A stretch of DNA of 64,000 bases from Aeromicrobium sp. A1-2 (GCF_003443875.1 NZ_CP027482.1:62001-126000); one strand, 5' to 3'. Positions 1 to 8,229 are shown, numbered from the stretch's first letter. Numbers and translations: made by a program. The notes: generated by a model not told the origin, from the letters alone.

Positions 1-1647
1 CGGGCTCTCGCAGCGGGCGATTCCGGCGGTGAACGCCTCGAGCACGATGCGCTCGATGTGGACCCGCCCCGCACGGATGACGTGGTCCTGGGCGGAGTTG
101 AACACCGTGAAGGCCTCGGCCTTGTCGCTCCCCGCGCGGCGCAGGCGACGGGCGGCGGTCTCGAGCACGTGCTCCTCACGGTCCTCGAACAGGCTGAGCT
201 GGGTGCCGCGGTCGAGCAGGTCGTGGTCATCGTCACTCTTGCCGGGGCGGGCATCGATCAGTCGCTGGATCAGCTGCGACGCGGCGGTGCGCTCCTTGAC
301 GACATCGGCGACCGTGCTGGCCGCGAAACGTACGAGCCCGACCGGATCGAGTCCACCGACCTCGGCGGCGTACGCCGTGAGCAGCTCCTTGGCCACGAGT
401 TGGAACAGCACGTGGTTGTCACCCTCGAACGTCGTGAAAACGTCGGTGTCGCCCTTGAGCGTCGTGAGCCGGTTCTCGGCAAGGTAGCCCGCGCCGCCGC
501 AGGCCTCGCGGGCCTCCTGGATGGCCTTGGTCGCATGCCACGTCTGGGCTGCCTTGAGGCCTGCGGCCCGGCTCTCGAGCTCACGCTGCTGGTGCGGCGG
601 GGGCGGCTCCTCCGAGCTCTGGATGCGGTCCATGCGCGCCACGAGCTGGTTCTGGGCGAAGCGATAGGCGTACGACCGGGCGATCAGCGGCAGAAGGCGT
701 CGCTGGTGCATCCGGTAGTCCATCAGCAGCACCTCCTGACCTGGCTCGGAGCTGAACTGGCGCCGCTTCAGGGCGTAGCGGCCGGCGATGCTGAGGGCCA
801 CCTCGGTTGCCGCGCTGGCCGAGCCGCCCACGCTGACCCGGCCTCGCACCAGCGTGCCGAGCATCGTGAAGAAGCGGGCGTTCGCGTTGTCGATCGGCGA
901 GGAGTAGGTGCCTCCCTCATCGACGTGGCCGTACTTGTTGAGCAGGTTCTCGCGCGGGATGCGCACCTGGTCGAAGACGAGGCGACCGTTGTCGACCGCG
1001 CCGAGGCCACCCTTGTGCTTGTCGTCCGACGTCGTGACGCCGGGAAGGTCGTTGCCCTTGTCGTCCCGCAGCGGCACGAGGAAGCAGTGGACGCCGTGGT
1101 TCTCACCCTTCGTGACGAGCTGGGCGAACACAGCCCCGACCTGCGCGTGCGCGGCGGCTCCGCCGATGTAGTCCTTGCGCGAGGAGGGTGTCGGCGAGTG
1201 GATCACGAACTCCTCGGTCGCCGGATCGAAGGTCGCGGTGGTCTCCAGACTCTGCACGTCGCTGCCGTGGCCGGTCTCGGTCATCGCGAAGCAACCGAGG
1301 ATGTCCAGGTTGATCAGCCCGGGGATGTACGCCTGGTGGTGCTTGTCGGTGCCGAGGTTCTCGATCGCCCCGCCGAACAGGCCCCACTGCACGCCGGCCT
1401 TGACCATCAGCGAGAGGTCGAACTGCGCCAGCATCTCGATGCCGGTCACCGCCATGCCGGGATCGCCCGTGCCGCGTTGGCACCGGCGGGATCGGCACGA
1501 GCTGCTGCGGACCCGTGCCCGGGCCTGGTCGAGCGTCAGGTCGTGGTCGAAGGCCAGATCCAGGGCTGCGAGGTCCTTGCGGGACTGCTCGCGCACGTGG
1601 CGCCACTTGCCGTCGAGAGCGATGCGGACGTCGTCACTGAGTGCCAT
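1..1647 (-). CDS. Acyl-CoA oxidase/dehydrogenase family protein (3' end beyond window)
   Basis: Flavoprotein of the acyl-CoA oxidase type, which introduces the alpha-beta double bond during fatty acid beta-oxidation. Reading leftward from the ATG at 1647, the first 549 codons are in the window and stay in one frame to base 1. Family landmarks are a middle-domain block reading MAVTGIEMLAQFDLSLMVKA, then GVQWGLFGGAIENLGT, the FAMTETGHGSDV flavin-site motif and a C-terminal helical region containing EACGGAGY. Oddity: between about 1530 and 1480 the residues (RSSSCRSRRCQRGTGDPG) do not resemble the family loop and the segment looks about ten residues short, so sequence error or a small deletion there is possible. 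The neighbouring B12 operon is divergent, and its riboswitch lies in the shared 5' region. The family is clear; the substrate is unknown. Confidence 0.85.
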   Translation of the reverse strand, partial: MALSDDVRIALDGKWRHVREQSRKDLAALDLAFDHDLTLDQARARVRSSSCRSRRCQRGTGDPGMAVTGIEMLAQFDLSLMVKAGVQWGLFGGAIENLGTDKHHQAYIPGLINLDILGCFAMTETGHGSDVQSLETTATFDPATEEFVIHSPTPSSRKDYIGGAAAHAQVGAVFAQLVTKGENHGVHCFLVPLRDDKGNDLPGVTTSDDKHKGGLGAVDNGRLVFDQVRIPRENLLNKYGHVDEGGTYSSPIDNANARFFTMLGTLVRGRVSVGGSASAATEVALSIAGRYALKRRQFSSEPGQEVLLMDYRMHQRRLLPLIARSYAYRFAQNQLVARMDRIQSSEEPPPPHQQRELESRAAGLKAAQTWHATKAIQEAREACGGAGYLAENRLTTLKGDTDVFTTFEGDNHVLFQLVAKELLTAYAAEVGGLDPVGLVRFAASTVADVVKERTAASQLIQRLIDARPGKSDDDHDLLDRGTQLSLFEDREEHVLETAARRLRRAGSDKAEAFTVFNSAQDHVIRAGRVHIERIVLEAFTAGIARCESP

Positions 1648-1744
1648 GGAGAAACCGTACTCGGATCGCGGGCTCGCGGCAGGGGATGCGCACCGTATCG
1701 CTCCGGAGGGCGTCGAAGTGTTAGATTTCACCTGCCATTCGGCA

Positions 1745-1846
1745 CAACTCCATTCGCCCGCATGCCAGGGAAAGCCGGTCAAATTCCGGCGCTGACCCGC
1801 AACCGTAGGCCACCGAGAGGTGGTGAGCCGGAGCACCTGCTGTGGG
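1745..1846 (+). promoter_or_regulatory. Cobalamin riboswitch (AdoCbl/B12 element)
   Basis: Conserved core on the + strand: CCAGGGAAAGCCGGT, then AAATTCCGGCGCTGACCCGCAA, and a 3' B12-box-like segment GAGCCGGAGCACCTGCTG at about 1825-1842. It ends about 75 bases before the ATG at 1923, whose ribosome site is GAGAAGG. By family behaviour it should switch the downstream surface protein/ECF transporter/cobQ/cobK operon off when cobalamin is plentiful. Boundaries are approximate. Confidence 0.88.
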
Positions 1847-1922
1847 AGACACCAATCCACGCTGTCGAGGAACAACACGTGACGGGCATCGAGCCTCTCC
1901 GTGCTGCAGCGAGAAGGAATCC

Positions 1923-2699
1923 ATGCTGACGCGTATCCGGCGTATCCGGCGTATCCGGCGTATCCGGCGTGTGCTGCTGGCTCCGATCGTGATGCTCCCG
2001 GTCGCCGTCCTGGTCTCCGTCGTGCCGGCCAGCCCTGCGGCCGCCGCCGCGTGCTCGTCGGGCACGGGAGTCACCGTGGTCGTGGGATCGAACGTGCAGT
2101 GTGTGGGAGGCGGCGGCCGCTCGGCTGGGTCGGCACTGTCCGCCCGCCACTCGGTGACCCGGGTGCAACGCCAGCCCGGGTTCATCTGCCAGGTGGACGG
2201 CTATCCGTCCAGCTCCTGCGTCAACACGCCACCGGCCGATGCGTACTGGGGGGTGTTCTGGTCCGACGGCAAGTCCGGCCGGTGGTCATACGCCTCGGTC
2301 GGCGTCGACTCGCTCAACATCCCCGCGGGAGGTTGGGTCGGGCTCGCCTTCCAGACCTCGTCGTCGCGCACCTCGCCGGGCGCGACTCCCTACGTCAAGC
2401 CGGCGCCGCGCACGACGTCCCCACCGGCGAAGTCGCCCTCGACTCAGCAGTCGGCCACGCCGGGCAAAACCGCCCCGCCGGCTTCCACGGCCACGCCGAA
2501 GGCTGGTTCCACGTCTTCGTCCACGCCGGCACCGACGGCGACCGCTGACGCTGCGGACGAGCCGGTGAGGTCCGCGTCGCAGACCGTGCAGCGCGGGTCC
2601 GGGACCGCGGGCTGGGTCGCGGCCGCACTCGCCGTCAGCCTCCTGATCGGGATGTGGACGCTCCTGTGGCGGCGCCGCGCCCGAGCGGGGTCGAGCTGA
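1923..2699 (+). CDS. Secreted, C-terminally membrane-anchored beta-domain protein (DUF4430/transcobalamin-C-like), riboswitch-controlled
   Basis: Predicted 258-residue exported protein. An Arg-rich n-region (RIRRIRRIRR) precedes a hydrophobic core and an AAAA-type signal cleavage site near residue 42. A small folded domain (about residues 45-145) carries four cysteines and the segments YWGVFWSDGKSGRWSYASVG and SLNIPAGGWVGLAFQ. A long Ser/Thr/Pro/Ala linker, a transmembrane helix (GWVAAALAVSLLIGMWTLLW) and a positive tail follow. The W-x-G-x-W...G pattern and a terminal strand after a GG turn recall DUF4430 and the beta domain of intrinsic factor/transcobalamin; that likeness is by eye only. 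The start at 1923 has GAGAAGG seven bases upstream and keeps the signal peptide at the N-terminus; an earlier ATG at 1842 lies inside the riboswitch. It is the first gene after the riboswitch and its stop touches the next reading frame. Inferred role: surface capture of corrinoid. Confidence 0.72.
   Translation: MLTRIRRIRRIRRIRRVLLAPIVMLPVAVLVSVVPASPAAAAACSSGTGVTVVVGSNVQCVGGGGRSAGSALSARHSVTRVQRQPGFICQVDGYPSSSCVNTPPADAYWGVFWSDGKSGRWSYASVGVDSLNIPAGGWVGLAFQTSSSRTSPGATPYVKPAPRTTSPPAKSPSTQQSATPGKTAPPASTATPKAGSTSSSTPAPTATADAADEPVRSASQTVQRGSGTAGWVAAALAVSLLIGMWTLLWRRRARAGSS
1932..1967 (+). repeat. Four in-frame 9-bp tandem units coding Arg-Ile-Arg
   Basis: The unit CGTATCCGG occurs four times without interruption directly after the third codon of the first operon gene. 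It encodes the charged start of its signal peptide. Copy-number change would alter the signal charge without shifting the frame. Confidence 0.95.
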
Positions 2700-2755
2700 T
2701 GACCGCGCCGGCAGCACTGCTCCTCCCGACAGTTCGTCCCGACCAGAAAGCCCTC

Positions 2756-4165
2756 ATGTCCCGTCGCATCGTCCGTCGCCTGCTCGCCCTCACCGTCGCG
2801 ATCCCGCTGGCCGTCCTGACGGTCTCCCCGGCCGCGGCGGCTCCCACGCCAGCCGCCAGCTCGGCCGCCGCGTGGTTGAGCGGCGAGCTCACCGGCGGGC
2901 TCGCCCACAATCCCAACTACGGGGGGTTCGACGACTACGGCCTGAGTCTGGACATCTTCTTCGCACTCGACTCACTGGGTGCCGAGCAGGGAGCCGCGGC
3001 CTCGATCCTCGATGCCGTCGCGAGCAATCCGGCGGCGTACATCGGCTACGAACCGTCCATCTACGCGGGGGCGCTCGGCAAGCTCGCGACGGCGGTCGAC
3101 CTCGGGGGCCGGGACCCACGTGCGTTCGGAGGAGCCGACCTGATCGACCGGGCGGAGAAGCGGGTCATGCTCGACGGACCGGCCGCGGGCCGGGCCACGG
3201 ATGCCTTCGACCCTGAGGACCCGTGGGGCGGCGACTACTCCAACTCGATCGGACAGGCGTGGGTCGTCCGTGCCCTGGCCGCAGCCGACAGTCCGCTCGC
3301 CGACGATGTCACCGACTACCTGATCAAGCAGCAGTGCGACGACGGGTCGGTGCGCGTCACGATGAGCGACGACCCGTGCACTGCGGGCTCGGGGACCGTC
3401 GATGGCACAGCCTTCGCCGTCCAGGCCCTTGCGGTCGCCGACGAGAAGGGTCAGGCCGGTCTCGCCGACAGCATCAGCGCGGGTGTCACCTGGTTGCTGG
3501 GTCAGCAGAAGTCCGACGGCTCATTCGACGACGAGGGCAGCGCCAACACCAACAGCACCGGGCTGGCGGCGGCGACGCTGGCTCAGGTTGGCCAGAAGAC
3601 CAGCGCCCAGAAGGCTGCGGCGTGGATCCTGAGCCGCCAGGTCACCACCAAGAACTCCTCCGGCACTGCGCTCAAGAAGCAGATCGGGGCGATCGCCTTC
3701 GACCAGGCCGCGCTGACCGCCGGCAAGGCTGACGGGATCACCGATGCCACGAGCGACCAGTGGAGACGCGCCTCTGCCCAGGCTGCGATCGGCCTGAACA
3801 TCGCGATCCCCGCGACCCCGGACGACTCGACCGCGGGCGGGTCGACGACGGGCGGGTCGACCGCGGGCGGTTCGGCGTCGAGCGACTCGTCCACCAGTGG
3901 AGGCACAACGACGGGCGGCCCGGCGGCGGCCGGTGTCGCGGTGGGAGCGGCGGCCGAGCCCGAGCCCACGCCGACCCCGACGCCCGAGCCGACCGCCACG
4001 CCGACCCCGGTCGACGACAGCGCGGACACCGTTGTCGCGGAGCCGACCAGCGCATCGACGGATGGCTCGATGACGGGCTGGATCGTGGCCGGCATCGCCG
4101 CGGTGCTCATGCTCGGCACCGCCGGAGCGGTCGGGATCGGCCGGCTGCGAGGCGGAGGCGTCTGA
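2756..4165 (+). CDS. Secreted alpha/alpha-toroid (prenyltransferase/squalene-oxidase repeat) protein, membrane anchored, B12-operon member
   Basis: 469-residue exported protein: signal peptide (MSRRIVRRLL... to AAAA, about 29 residues), then roughly 320 residues of helical-hairpin repeats, a Thr/Pro/Gly-rich stalk (TPTPTPEPTATPTP) and a C-terminal transmembrane helix (GWIVAGIAAVLMLGTAGAVG). Repeat signatures include DYGLSLDIFFALDSLG, NSIGQAWVVRALAAAD, DGTAFAVQALAVAD, LLGQQKSDGSFDD and NSTGLAAATLAQVG. This is the alpha6/alpha6 toroid pattern shared by prenyltransferase-repeat proteins and the N-terminal domain of transcobalamins. A terpene-cyclase role is unlikely because it is exported and no DxDD-type catalytic motif is visible. 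The start at 2756 is chosen for the signal peptide; an in-frame ATG at 2699 overlaps the previous stop (ATGA) and is a real alternative. Inferred role: the second half of an extracellular corrinoid-binding module. Confidence 0.78.
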   Translation: MSRRIVRRLLALTVAIPLAVLTVSPAAAAPTPAASSAAAWLSGELTGGLAHNPNYGGFDDYGLSLDIFFALDSLGAEQGAAASILDAVASNPAAYIGYEPSIYAGALGKLATAVDLGGRDPRAFGGADLIDRAEKRVMLDGPAAGRATDAFDPEDPWGGDYSNSIGQAWVVRALAAADSPLADDVTDYLIKQQCDDGSVRVTMSDDPCTAGSGTVDGTAFAVQALAVADEKGQAGLADSISAGVTWLLGQQKSDGSFDDEGSANTNSTGLAAATLAQVGQKTSAQKAAAWILSRQVTTKNSSGTALKKQIGAIAFDQAALTAGKADGITDATSDQWRRASAQAAIGLNIAIPATPDDSTAGGSTTGGSTAGGSASSDSSTSGGTTTGGPAAAGVAVGAAAEPEPTPTPTPEPTATPTPVDDSADTVVAEPTSASTDGSMTGWIVAGIAAVLMLGTAGAVGIGRLRGGGV

Positions 4166-5247
4166 TAGCCGTCCACCCGCGTGACCTGCACCCGGGGGCT
4201 TGGTGGATCTGGGCTCTCGGGCTGTCGGCTGCCGTCTCACGCCTGACCAATCCGTGGCTCGTGGCACTCATCGTGCTGGTCGCGGGATTCGTGGTGCTGG
4301 CGCGGCGGACGGATGCGCCGTGGGCGTTGTCGTTCCGGTTCTACCTCTACCTCGGTCTGCTGATCATCGTGATCCGGGTCGTGTTTCGGATCGTGTTCGG
4401 CGGAGCTGGCGGCGGGCACGTCCTGTTCACGCTGCCCGAGGTCCCGCTCCCGGACTTCGCCGCAGGCCTGCGACTGTTCGGCCCCGTGACGTCGGAGTCG
4501 CTGCTCGCCGGGCTCTACGACGGTATGCGCCTGGCCGGGATCATCATTTGCGTCGGCGCTGCTAATGCGCTGGCCAACCCCAAGCGCCTGCTCAAGTCGA
4601 TGCCGCCGGCGCTGTACGAGATCGGGACCGCGGTCGTCGTGGCGATGTCGGTGTTCCCCCAGCTCGCCGAGAGCATCCAGCGGGTGCGGCGGGCGCGCCG
4701 GCTGCGCGGCGACCCCGGCTCGGGGATCGGTGCCCTGCGTCGTCTGGTCGTGCCCGTCCTGGAGGACGCGCTCGAGCGTTCGATGGCGCTGGCCGCCGGC
4801 ATGGACGCCCGGGGCTACGGGCGCACCGGAAGCGCGACCCGCCAGGAGCGGCGGCTGACCGGCGGGCTGATGCTGGCGGGACTGCTCGGGCTGTGCGTCG
4901 GCACCTACGGTCTGCTCGACTCGACCGCACCGAAGCTGCTGACCTGGCCGATGCTGGTGCTGGGGGTCGGACTCTCCGTGCTGGGATTTGTGACCGCGGG
5001 CCGGCGGGTGCAGCGCACGCGCTATCGCCCCGACCGCTGGCGGGCGGGTGAGGCGGTGTGTGTCGTGTCGGGCGTCGCCACGGTCGTGTTGACGTACGTT
5101 GTAGCGAACCGTCAGCCCGAGGTCGTCAATCCTGGCCTGTCGGCGTTGCCGCCGCTGTCGATCTCGGCGCTGCTGGCTGTCATGATCGGGATCGTGCCGG
5201 CCTTCCTGACGCCGCCTCCCGCCCTGGAGTCGGAGGTGGTCCGATGA
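4162..5247 (+). CDS. ECF transporter T component (energy coupling)
   Basis: Membrane coupling subunit that joins the ABC ATPases to a substrate-binding S component. Several hydrophobic spans run through LVALIVLVAGFVVLA, LYLGLLIIVIRVVFRIVF and LAGIIICVGAANAL. A cytoplasmic coupling region carries an Ala-Arg-Gly motif in AAGMDARGYGR, preceded by an RVRRARRLRG segment. About 361 residues. No ATG or GTG lies near the natural N-terminus. The likeliest start is CTG at 4162, which overlaps the preceding TGA (CTGA); this is not certain. Downstream it overlaps the ATPase gene by ATGA. It sits in the riboswitch-controlled operon between the secreted proteins and the ATPase. Confidence 0.85.
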   Translation: MIAVHPRDLHPGAWWIWALGLSAAVSRLTNPWLVALIVLVAGFVVLARRTDAPWALSFRFYLYLGLLIIVIRVVFRIVFGGAGGGHVLFTLPEVPLPDFAAGLRLFGPVTSESLLAGLYDGMRLAGIIICVGAANALANPKRLLKSMPPALYEIGTAVVVAMSVFPQLAESIQRVRRARRLRGDPGSGIGALRRLVVPVLEDALERSMALAAGMDARGYGRTGSATRQERRLTGGLMLAGLLGLCVGTYGLLDSTAPKLLTWPMLVLGVGLSVLGFVTAGRRVQRTRYRPDRWRAGEAVCVVSGVATVVLTYVVANRQPEVVNPGLSALPPLSISALLAVMIGIVPAFLTPPPALESEVVR

Positions 5248-6827
5248 TCGAGCTGCGTGGCGTGTCGTTCCAGTACGACGGGGCCTCCCGTCCGGTTCTG
5301 CGCGGCGTCGACCTGACGCTCCCCGAGGCCGAGCTCGTGCTGGTCGCGGGTCGCACCGGATCGGGCAAGTCGACGCTGCTGGGGATGTTCAACGGACTGG
5401 TGCCGCACTTCAGCGGGGGGACACTCGAGGGTCATGTGCTGGTCGACGGCGAGGACATCCGTCGCCGGCCACCGCGAGAGCTTGCGGACGTGATCGGCTA
5501 CGTCGGCCAGGACCCGCTCGCCGGATTCGTCAGCGACATCGTCGAGGACGAGCTCGCGTACGGCATGGAGCAGCTGGGCCTCGACGCGCGGACGATGCGT
5601 CGCCGGGTCGAGGAGACCCTTGACCTGCTCGGCATCGCCGCGCTTCGGTCGCGGCCGCTCCGGACGTTGTCGGGCGGACAGCAGCAGCGGGTCGCGATCG
5701 GCGCGGTGCTGACGATGCACCCGCGGGTTCTGGTGCTCGACGAGCCGACGTCTGCGCTCGACCCGACTGCCGCCGAGGAGGTGCTCGCGACGTTGGCGCG
5801 ACTGGTCGACGACCTCGGCCTGACGGTCGTGCTGGCCGAGCACCGCCTGGAGCGGGTCATCCCGTTCGCGGACCGACTGGTGCTGGTCGAGGGCGGCCGG
5901 GTGCGCGATGGCGCGCCGGTCGACCTGCTTGTCGACTCCGAGGTCGCCCCACCGCTGATCGAGCTGGGCCGGCTCGCCGGATGGACCCCTTTGCCGCTCT
6001 CGGTGCGCGAGGCGCGTCGGGCCCGTGGATCGCTCGGGGAGCTGACACTGGACCCCACCCCGCTGCCCGACGCCGACGAGCCGGCCCTCAGCGCGACCGG
6101 CATCTCCGTGGCGTACGGCACGACGATCGCGGTGAAGGAGGTCGACATCGTGGTACCGGCGGGCCGGGTCGTGGCGCTGATGGGACGTAACGGCTCGGGC
6201 AAGTCCTCGCTGCTGTGGGCGTTGCAGGGCACGGGGCGTCGTCGCGCCGGGACCGTCGATGTCGACGGCTCCGATCCGGCGAAGCTGTCCAGCGACGACG
6301 CCCGGGCACTCGTCGGACTCGTGCCGCAGACGGCGAGCGATCTGCTCTACCTGGAGTCGGTCGACGAGGAGTGTGCAGCGGCGGACGCGCAGACCTCGGT
6401 CGAGTCAGGATCGTGCCGCGGCATCCTCGACCGGTTGGCACCGGGCGTCCACGGCGCGTCCCACCCCCGGGACCTCTCGGAGGGTCAGCGACTCGCGCTC
6501 GTCCTGTCGATCGTCCTGACTGCCGAGCCGCGCGTCATCGCGCTGGACGAGCCGACCCGCGGGCTGGACTACACGGCCAAGCGTGAGCTCAGCCAGATCC
6601 TGCGTGACCTCGCCGCCAAGGGCCACGGCGTCCTGCTGGCGACCCATGATGTCGAGTTCGTGGCGCAGGTCGTCGACTCGTGCGTCGTGCTCGCCGAGGG
6701 CGAGGTCGTGTCGTCCGGCCCAACCGCCCGGGTGCTCGCGGAGTCGCCCGCGTTCGCGCCGCAGATGTCCAAGATCCTGGGCCCGGGCTGGCTGACCGTC
6801 GATCAGGTTGCCGAGGCGATGGCATGA
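5244..6827 (+). CDS. ECF transporter ATPase, two fused ABC domains (A-A')
   Basis: 527-residue duplicated ABC ATPase that powers the ECF transporter. Domain 1 has Walker A GRTGSGKST (residues 36-44), signature LSGGQQQR and Walker B VLVLDEPTSALD. Domain 2, from about residue 280, has Walker A GRNGSGKSS, a variant signature LSEGQRLA, Walker B VIALDEPTRGLD and H-loop ATHD. The fused arrangement is common for CbrV/YkoD-like ECF ATPases. ATG 5244 overlaps the T-component stop and has GGAGGTGG upstream. The S component follows with another ATGA overlap, so T, A and S should be made in fixed ratio. Confidence 0.95.
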   Translation: MIELRGVSFQYDGASRPVLRGVDLTLPEAELVLVAGRTGSGKSTLLGMFNGLVPHFSGGTLEGHVLVDGEDIRRRPPRELADVIGYVGQDPLAGFVSDIVEDELAYGMEQLGLDARTMRRRVEETLDLLGIAALRSRPLRTLSGGQQQRVAIGAVLTMHPRVLVLDEPTSALDPTAAEEVLATLARLVDDLGLTVVLAEHRLERVIPFADRLVLVEGGRVRDGAPVDLLVDSEVAPPLIELGRLAGWTPLPLSVREARRARGSLGELTLDPTPLPDADEPALSATGISVAYGTTIAVKEVDIVVPAGRVVALMGRNGSGKSSLLWALQGTGRRRAGTVDVDGSDPAKLSSDDARALVGLVPQTASDLLYLESVDEECAAADAQTSVESGSCRGILDRLAPGVHGASHPRDLSEGQRLALVLSIVLTAEPRVIALDEPTRGLDYTAKRELSQILRDLAAKGHGVLLATHDVEFVAQVVDSCVVLAEGEVVSSGPTARVLAESPAFAPQMSKILGPGWLTVDQVAEAMA

Positions 6828-7666
6828 GCATGACCCAGCAACGCAACGCTGCGGTGCCGATCAGCCGCCGGTCCATTGCGGTCCTGCTCGTCGCGTCGCT
6901 CGCCGGCCTGATGATGTTCGCCTGGCCGCTGCTGCTCAACCCCGACCCGGCCTCGGCGCGGGTCGATCCGCCGTTCTTCTTCCTCCTGCTCCTGCCGCTC
7001 GTCGTGGGCGTCGTGGTTGCCGAGCTGACCGAGGGCGGTATGGACTCCAAGGCGCTCGCGATGCTCGGTGTGCTCACCGCGATCAACGCCGCGCTGCGCG
7101 GGCTCGGCGCGGGCGTTGCTGGCGTCGAGATGGTGTTCTTCCTGCTGATCATCGCGGGCCGGGTGTTTGGCGCCGGCTTCGGTTTCGTGCTCGGCTGCAC
7201 CTCGCTGTTCGCCTCGTCGCTGCTCACCTCGGGCGTGGGTCCGTGGCTGCCGTTCCAGATGCTGGCCTCGGCCTGGATCGGGATGGGCGCAGGGCTCCTG
7301 CCACGCCGGATCTCCGGGCGGCTCGAGATCGCGATGCTCGTGGCGTACGGCATCGTCGCGGCCTATGCCTTCGGCATCTTGATGAACCTGTCGGGCTGGC
7401 CGTTCATCCTGGGCATCGAGCTGCCGGGACATGAGGGCTCGCTGTCGTACGTCGCCGGCGGGCCCCTGCTGGACAACGTGCACCGCTTCGGGATCTACAC
7501 GCTCCTGACCTCGACCGGCAGCTGGGACACCGGCCGAGCGATCACCAACTCGATCGCGCTCGTCGTGCTCGGGCCGGCGGTCCTGGCCACGCTGCGCCGC
7601 GCCGCCCGGCGAGCCCGGTACGGCCCGGTGGCCACGGCATCGCCCGGCCCTACGCTGGAACCATGA
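6824..7666 (+). CDS. ECF transporter S component, probable cobalamin binder (CbrT-like)
   Basis: 280-residue polytopic membrane protein with about six hydrophobic spans (LLVASLAGLMMFAWPLLL, FFFLLLLPLVVGVVVAELT, MVFFLLIIAGRVFGAGFGF, LEIAMLVAYGIVAAYAFGIL and others). It is placed directly after the ECF ATPase. S components fix substrate specificity. Cobalamin is inferred from the upstream cobalamin riboswitch, cobQ/cobK downstream, and the fact that cobalt already has its own CbiMNQO system in this window. The start ATG 6824 overlaps the ATPase stop (ATGAGCATG); the second ATG at 6830 is possible. A cobalt or other corrinoid-precursor substrate is not excluded. Confidence 0.8.
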   Translation: MSMTQQRNAAVPISRRSIAVLLVASLAGLMMFAWPLLLNPDPASARVDPPFFFLLLLPLVVGVVVAELTEGGMDSKALAMLGVLTAINAALRGLGAGVAGVEMVFFLLIIAGRVFGAGFGFVLGCTSLFASSLLTSGVGPWLPFQMLASAWIGMGAGLLPRRISGRLEIAMLVAYGIVAAYAFGILMNLSGWPFILGIELPGHEGSLSYVAGGPLLDNVHRFGIYTLLTSTGSWDTGRAITNSIALVVLGPAVLATLRRAARRARYGPVATASPGPTLEP

Positions 7667-8229
7667 CCGGACCCGTCACCGTCTCGATCACCCGACAGGT
7701 CGATCCCTCCCAGGCGGACCAGATGCTGGCCTGGCTGCGGGCCGGCATAGAGCTGGCGGAGCGGTTCGACGGATTCCTCGGATCCGGGTGGGTGCGCCCC
7801 GACGTGGCCTCGACGCAATGGCACATGCTCTATCGCTTCGCATCGCAGGAGGCACTCGAGGCATGGGAGCTGTCGGCCCAGCGACGCTGGTGGCTGGACT
7901 CCGCCCAGGGTTTCGTCGACGAGTCGTCCCGCGAGCACCGCACCGGCATCGAGGGCTGGTTCGACGAGCCGACCAGCGTCGACGTGCAGGACCTGCGGGC
8001 GCCGGCCGTCGCTCCACCGCGGTGGAAGCAGATGTGCGCGATCTTTCTGGTGTTCTTCCCGCTGAGCGTCGCCGCGAACTACGCCGGCAAGGACCTCGCG
8101 GCCGACTGGTGGCTGCCACTGCGGGTGCTCGCGACGGTTGCGGTCATGACGCCGGTCATGACGTATCTCGCACTACCGTGGATCACCCGCCTGCTGCAAC
8201 CGTGGCTCAACGCGGCGCGCCGCCCGTGA
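7663..8229 (+). CDS. ABM (antibiotic biosynthesis monooxygenase-like) domain protein with C-terminal membrane segments
   Basis: 188 residues. The first roughly 110 form a dimeric alpha/beta-barrel ABM-like domain (VSITRQVDPSQADQMLAWL, RFDGFLGSGWVRP, WHMLYRFASQEALEAWELS). A basic linker and two hydrophobic spans follow (MCAIFLVFFPLSVAANYAG; LRVLATVAVMTPVMTYLAL). The family is found as a stand-alone membrane protein in many bacteria without an assigned reaction. Here it overlaps both neighbours by four bases (ATGA in, GTGA out), locking it into the B12 operon between the ECF S component and cobQ. Its function is not known; a corrin- or haem-related oxidation is only a contextual guess. Confidence 0.75.
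   Translation: MTGPVTVSITRQVDPSQADQMLAWLRAGIELAERFDGFLGSGWVRPDVASTQWHMLYRFASQEALEAWELSAQRRWWLDSAQGFVDESSREHRTGIEGWFDEPTSVDVQDLRAPAVAPPRWKQMCAIFLVFFPLSVAANYAGKDLAADWWLPLRVLATVAVMTPVMTYLALPWITRLLQPWLNAARRP

Noticed and set aside
58-1929. Long open frame on the + strand across the acyl-CoA oxidase and riboswitch
   Set aside because: It is the complement-strand shadow of a high-GC gene; the - strand translation shows clear acyl-CoA oxidase motifs and the frame runs through the riboswitch.
2756-4165. Terpene cyclase/prenyltransferase enzyme call for the repeat protein
   Set aside because: It has a signal peptide and membrane anchor, no visible DxDD or prenyltransferase metal site, and is placed in a B12-regulated transport operon; only the toroid fold is supported.
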